Notes under the pieces: generated by a model | The model's database searches: none | What the model saw: only the letters and a program-made list of their open reading frames with translations | What the model was told of the DNA's origin: nothing | Made by a program: the position numbers and the translations under genes | Shown here: positions 5,203-5,688 of the stretch, one piece after another | How the letters are laid out: each line of letters starts with the position of its first letter | Position numbering within the stretch: position 1 is the first letter of the stretch | Assembly (NCBI GenBank): GCA_027346765.1 | Contig: DAIERN010000102.1 | Location: 1-5,688 of the forward strand | Origin: Chloroflexota bacterium | GTDB lineage: Bacteria > Chloroflexota > Limnocylindria > Limnocylindrales > CSP1-4 | Length of the DNA: 5,688 nucleotides | Direction: 5' to 3'

Positions 5203-5688
5203 TCAGCTCAGGTCCAGTCCAGCCAGGTAGCGGCGGAACTCTGTGCCAAGGTCGGGCCGCTCGAGCGCCAGCTCGATCGAGGCCTTCAGCCAGCCCATGG
5301 TAGTGCCCGCGTCGTATCGCCGACCCTCGAAGGCATAGGCGAAGACGTCCTGTTCGGCAGTCAGGGCGTTGATCGCGTCGGTCAGCTGAATCTCGCCGCC
5401 GGCGCCGTGCTTGGTCTGCTCGAGCTTCTCGAACACCTTGGGGGTGAGCACGTAGCGGCCGATAACCGCGAGGTTGCTCTGGGCATCGCTGGGCGCGGGC
5501 TTCTCGACCACCCCCTTGAGCTTGGTCAGGCGCTCGTCATTGGTCTCCGCGTCGTAGTCGGGGTTGATGATGCCGTAGCGGCTGGTGTCTTCCGGGGGCA
5601 CTTCCATCACGGCCACCACGGAGCCATGGGTCCGGTCATATTGCTCCATCAGCTGGCCGATGCACGGTCGATCGCCGACCACGACGTC
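5203..5688 (-). CDS. galU: UTP-glucose-1-phosphate uridylyltransferase, C-terminal part
   Basis: This enzyme makes UDP-glucose from UTP and glucose-1-phosphate in the cytoplasm, feeding envelope polysaccharides, glycolipids and galactose metabolism. Only the last 161 residues are inside the window; the frame stays open to the right edge, so the start lies outside (the GTG at 5682 is internal, within DVVVGDRPC). Seen in order: SRYGII, GVVEKP (residues 59-64 of the fragment), IGRYVLTP (76-83), GGEIQLTDAI (97-106), GRRYDAGTTMG (122-132) and the C-terminal DLGTEFRRYL. These match the GalU/GtaB family, whose members are about 290-305 aa, so roughly the C-terminal half is present and its end is complete. 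The stop is followed by the PASTA kinase after 52 nt on the same strand. Confidence 0.96.
   Translation of the reverse strand, partial: DVVVGDRPCIGQLMEQYDRTHGSVVAVMEVPPEDTSRYGIINPDYDAETNDERLTKLKGVVEKPAPSDAQSNLAVIGRYVLTPKVFEKLEQTKHGAGGEIQLTDAINALTAEQDVFAYAFEGRRYDAGTTMGWLKASIELALERPDLGTEFRRYLAGLDLS

Noticed and set aside
4191..5303. 370-codon plus-strand open frame antisense to the kinase
   Set aside because: It mirrors the kinase domain, the best-supported gene in the window. Its translation is Arg/His/Gly-rich without domains, so it is a GC-driven shadow.
1..5688. GACGTC at both ends (4-9 and 5683-5688) as a sign of circularity
   Set aside because: A 6-bp match is too short, and the ends encode unrelated proteins (M23-like coil and GalU), so this is chance.

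Overview
The window is GC-rich (visibly well above 60 % G+C), densely coded DNA from a bacterium. A PASTA-type Ser/Thr kinase, GalU, FolC and small cysteine-rich proteins of a style I associate with Chloroflexota suggest a member of that phylum or a relative. This placement is an inference from gene style, not a marker-gene result.

Layout from left to right. Positions 1-1170 (minus strand) hold folC, open at the left edge. Its catalytic part is clear, but after the DGAHNP motif the reading frame runs straight into a coiled-coil segment that looks like the N-terminal part of a proteobacterial M23 (LytM) peptidase, so the left ~230 bases look chimeric. Immediately upstream, in the same frame and 9 nt away, is a small four-cysteine protein of unknown function (1180-1584, minus). 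A 169-bp divergent intergenic region (1585-1753) separates it from a plus-strand gene for a membrane-anchored protein with an Arg-rich cytoplasmic tail and Ig-like extracellular domains (1754-2881). That gene converges, with a 14-nt overlap, on a minus-strand set: galU (partial, open at the right edge, 5203-5688), then a PASTA Ser/Thr kinase (3216-5150, TTG start with a strong Shine-Dalgarno), then an eight-cysteine zinc-ribbon protein (2868-3194).

The galU-kinase-zinc ribbon set has gaps of 52 and 21 nt and is probably one transcription unit. It joins supply of UDP-glucose for envelope glycans, sensing of cell-wall fragments by PASTA domains, and a small putative metal-binding protein of unknown role. 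The neighbouring Ig-like protein with a basic, Ser/Thr-containing cytoplasmic tail is a conceivable partner or substrate of the kinase, but nothing in the sequence proves this. No rRNA, tRNA, CRISPR array, insertion sequence or phage gene was seen. I found no clear new multi-gene system. The items most worth checking are the folC/M23 junction and the uncharacterised cysteine-rich proteins.
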